A stretch of DNA of 7,125 nucleotides from an uncultured Lachnospiraceae bacterium (GTDB lineage: Bacteria > Bacillota > Clostridia > Lachnospirales > Lachnospiraceae): the NCBI GenBank assembly GCA_946633495.1, contig CAMPAX010000121.1:1-7125 (forward strand), given 5' to 3'. The position numbers and the translations under genes were made by a program. The notes below the pieces were generated by a model. The model did no database searches. It saw only the letters and a program-made list of their open reading frames with translations, and was not told where the DNA came from. Each line of letters begins with the position of its first letter. The stretch's first letter is position 1. Below are positions 5,625 through 7,125 of this stretch, piece by piece.

Positions 5625-7118
5625 TTGAAGAAAAAGGACTATAAGTTCTGGTTCTGTACCGGTTCCCAGGATCTGTATGGGGACGAGGTTCTGCAGCATG
5701 TCGCTGCGCATTCCAGGGAGATCGTGGATACGCTGAATTCCTCCGGCGTACTGCCTTATGAGGTGGTATGGAAGCCGGTGCTCATCACGAATCAGCTGAT
5801 CCGAGAAACATTTAACAAGGCAAATCTGGATGAATGCTGTGCGGGTGTCATCACATGGATGCATACCTTCTCGCCGGCCAAGTCCTGGATCCTGGGTCTG
5901 CAGGAGTTTCGTAAGCCGCTTCTGCATCTTCATACCCAGTACAATGAAGAGCTGCCATATGATACCATCGATATGGATTTCATGAACGAGAATCAGGCGG
6001 CTCACGGTGACCGGGAGTACGGCCATATCGTCAGCCGGATGCGGATCGAGCGGAAGGTGGTTGTGGGATACTGGAAGAATCCGGTGGTACAGGGGAAGAT
6101 CGCGTCCTGGATGCGGACTGCCGTAGGAGCTATCGAGTCCAGCCATATCCGTGTAATGCGTGTGGCGGATAATATGCGAAATGTCGCCGTCACCGAGGGC
6201 GATAAGGTGGAGGCTCAGATCAAGTTCGGCTGGGAAGTGGATGCTTACCCGGTAAATGAGATCATTAAGAGTGTGGAAGCCGTATCCGATTCGGATGTGA
6301 ACGCGCTTCTGGATGAATACGAGAGTCGGTACGAATTCGAGACGGAAGGAAGAGATCCGGCGGAATTCCGAAGACACGTGGCAGTCCAGGCACGGATCGA
6401 GCTTGGCTTCGAGCGCTTTCTGGAAGAGAAGGATTATCAGGCCATTGTCACCCATTTCGGTGATCTGGGAGCCTTAAAGCAGCTGCCGGGACTCGCGATC
6501 CAGCGTCTTATGGAGAAGGGCTACGGGTTCGGAGCCGAGGGCGACTGGAAGGTGGCTGCCATGGTACGGCTGATGAAGCTGATGACCGAGGGCATGCCGG
6601 AAGCGAAGGGTACCTCCATGATGGAGGATTATACATATAACCTGGTGCGTGGAAAGGAAGGAATCCTGGAAGCACACATGCTGGAGATCTGCCCCTCCAT
6701 CGCGGATGGCCCCATCCGGGTTCGGGTAAATCCGCTGTCCATGGGCAACCGGGAGGATCCTGCACGGCTGGTATTTACAGCGAAGGAAGGACCGGGGATC
6801 GCAGTCTCCATGGTGGATCTGGGGAATCGGTTCCGTCTCATCATCAACGATGTGGAATGCCGGAAGACCGAGCGGCCCATGCCGAAGCTTCCGGTGGCAA
6901 CGGCCTACTGGACTCCGAAGCCGGATCTTTACACCGGCGCGGAAGCGTGGATCCTGGCGGGCGGCGCCCATCATACCGCCTTCACCTATGATCTTACCGC
7001 AGAGCAGATGGGTGACTGGGCCGAGCTGATGGGGATCGAGGCCGTGTTCATTAACAAGAATACGTCCATACCCGAATTTAAAAGAGATCTGAAGCTGGGT
7101 GAGATATTTTACCGGTAA
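5625..7118 (+). CDS. araA: L-arabinose isomerase
   Basis: Converts L-arabinose to L-ribulose, the first cytoplasmic step of arabinose catabolism, using a divalent metal such as Mn2+. The 497 residues equal the usual family length. The N-terminus FWFCTGSQDLYG (8-19) is the family hallmark. The metal and catalytic residues correspond to E305 (in GFGAEGDWK), E334 (in SMMEDYTY), H351 (in EAHMLEICPS) and H450 (in GGAHHTAF), matching E306, E333, H350 and H450 of the Escherichia coli enzyme. Other conserved blocks include GVITWMHTFSPAK and RIGYG-like region equivalents near 294-304. Translation starts at TTG behind a very strong ribosome-binding site. It is under an AraR operator and follows araR by 227 bases. 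araB and araD are not visible and may lie beyond the window edge. No truncation or frameshift is seen. Confidence 0.98.
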   Translation: MKKKDYKFWFCTGSQDLYGDEVLQHVAAHSREIVDTLNSSGVLPYEVVWKPVLITNQLIRETFNKANLDECCAGVITWMHTFSPAKSWILGLQEFRKPLLHLHTQYNEELPYDTIDMDFMNENQAAHGDREYGHIVSRMRIERKVVVGYWKNPVVQGKIASWMRTAVGAIESSHIRVMRVADNMRNVAVTEGDKVEAQIKFGWEVDAYPVNEIIKSVEAVSDSDVNALLDEYESRYEFETEGRDPAEFRRHVAVQARIELGFERFLEEKDYQAIVTHFGDLGALKQLPGLAIQRLMEKGYGFGAEGDWKVAAMVRLMKLMTEGMPEAKGTSMMEDYTYNLVRGKEGILEAHMLEICPSIADGPIRVRVNPLSMGNREDPARLVFTAKEGPGIAVSMVDLGNRFRLIINDVECRKTERPMPKLPVATAYWTPKPDLYTGAEAWILAGGAHHTAFTYDLTAEQMGDWAELMGIEAVFINKNTSIPEFKRDLKLGEIFYR

Positions 7119-7125
7119 ATGTCAT

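Noticed and set aside
5544..6455. 303-codon open frame antisense to araA.
   Set aside because: Shadow of a strongly coding gene; the sense strand carries all isomerase motifs.
1..7125. CRISPR arrays, insertion sequences, attachment sites, rRNA or tRNA genes, c-di-GMP riboswitches.
   Set aside because: No regularly spaced repeats, transposase motifs, RNA gene signatures or riboswitch core motifs were found on either strand.

Overview
The window looks like chromosomal DNA of a Gram-positive Clostridia member, most likely a Lachnospiraceae-type gut bacterium. This rests on roughly balanced GC content, strong GGAGG ribosome-binding sites, a Firmicutes-type AraR (GntR DNA-binding domain fused to a LacI-type sugar-binding domain), and a long ComEC with a C-terminal metallo-beta-lactamase domain. 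Genus cannot be fixed from the sequence alone.

Layout: (1) 28-2499 (+) comEC, the DNA-uptake channel protein, complete. It carries a strong terminator-like hairpin inside its 5' coding region (about 179-243). (2) 2500-2733, a 234-base gap with a good extended -10 promoter (2622-2651) and a T-free, A-rich leader. (3) 2734-2907 (+), an unrecognised 57-residue protein. (4) 2908-3002, a convergent gap with a GC-rich stem-loop. (5) 3003-4082 (-), a seven-TM membrane sensor fused to an intact GGDEF diguanylate cyclase domain that lacks the usual inhibitory I-site. (6) 4083-4293, a divergent control region with a promoter for each flanking gene and several inverted repeats. (7) 4294-5397 (+) araR, repressor of arabinose genes. 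(8) 5398-5624, an araA control region packed with an AraR operator, a probable promoter, a long intrinsic terminator and a structured leader. (9) 5625-7118 (+) araA, L-arabinose isomerase, complete, with a TTG start. The window ends 7 bases later.

How the genes work together: araR and araA form an arabinose-utilisation module. AraR should bind operator-like sites just downstream of its own promoter and in front of araA, and arabinose should release it. araB and araD are not in the window. The cyclase, the small ORF and comEC have no clear functional link to arabinose use.

Most of the region is ordinary. The more interesting points are in the DNA and RNA architecture: an araR terminator whose 5' arm overlaps the apparent araA promoter and operator, a GC-rich palindromic element in the araA leader, and a 17-bp hairpin plus U6 tract inside comEC. 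I see no evidence of a wholly new defence or mobile system.
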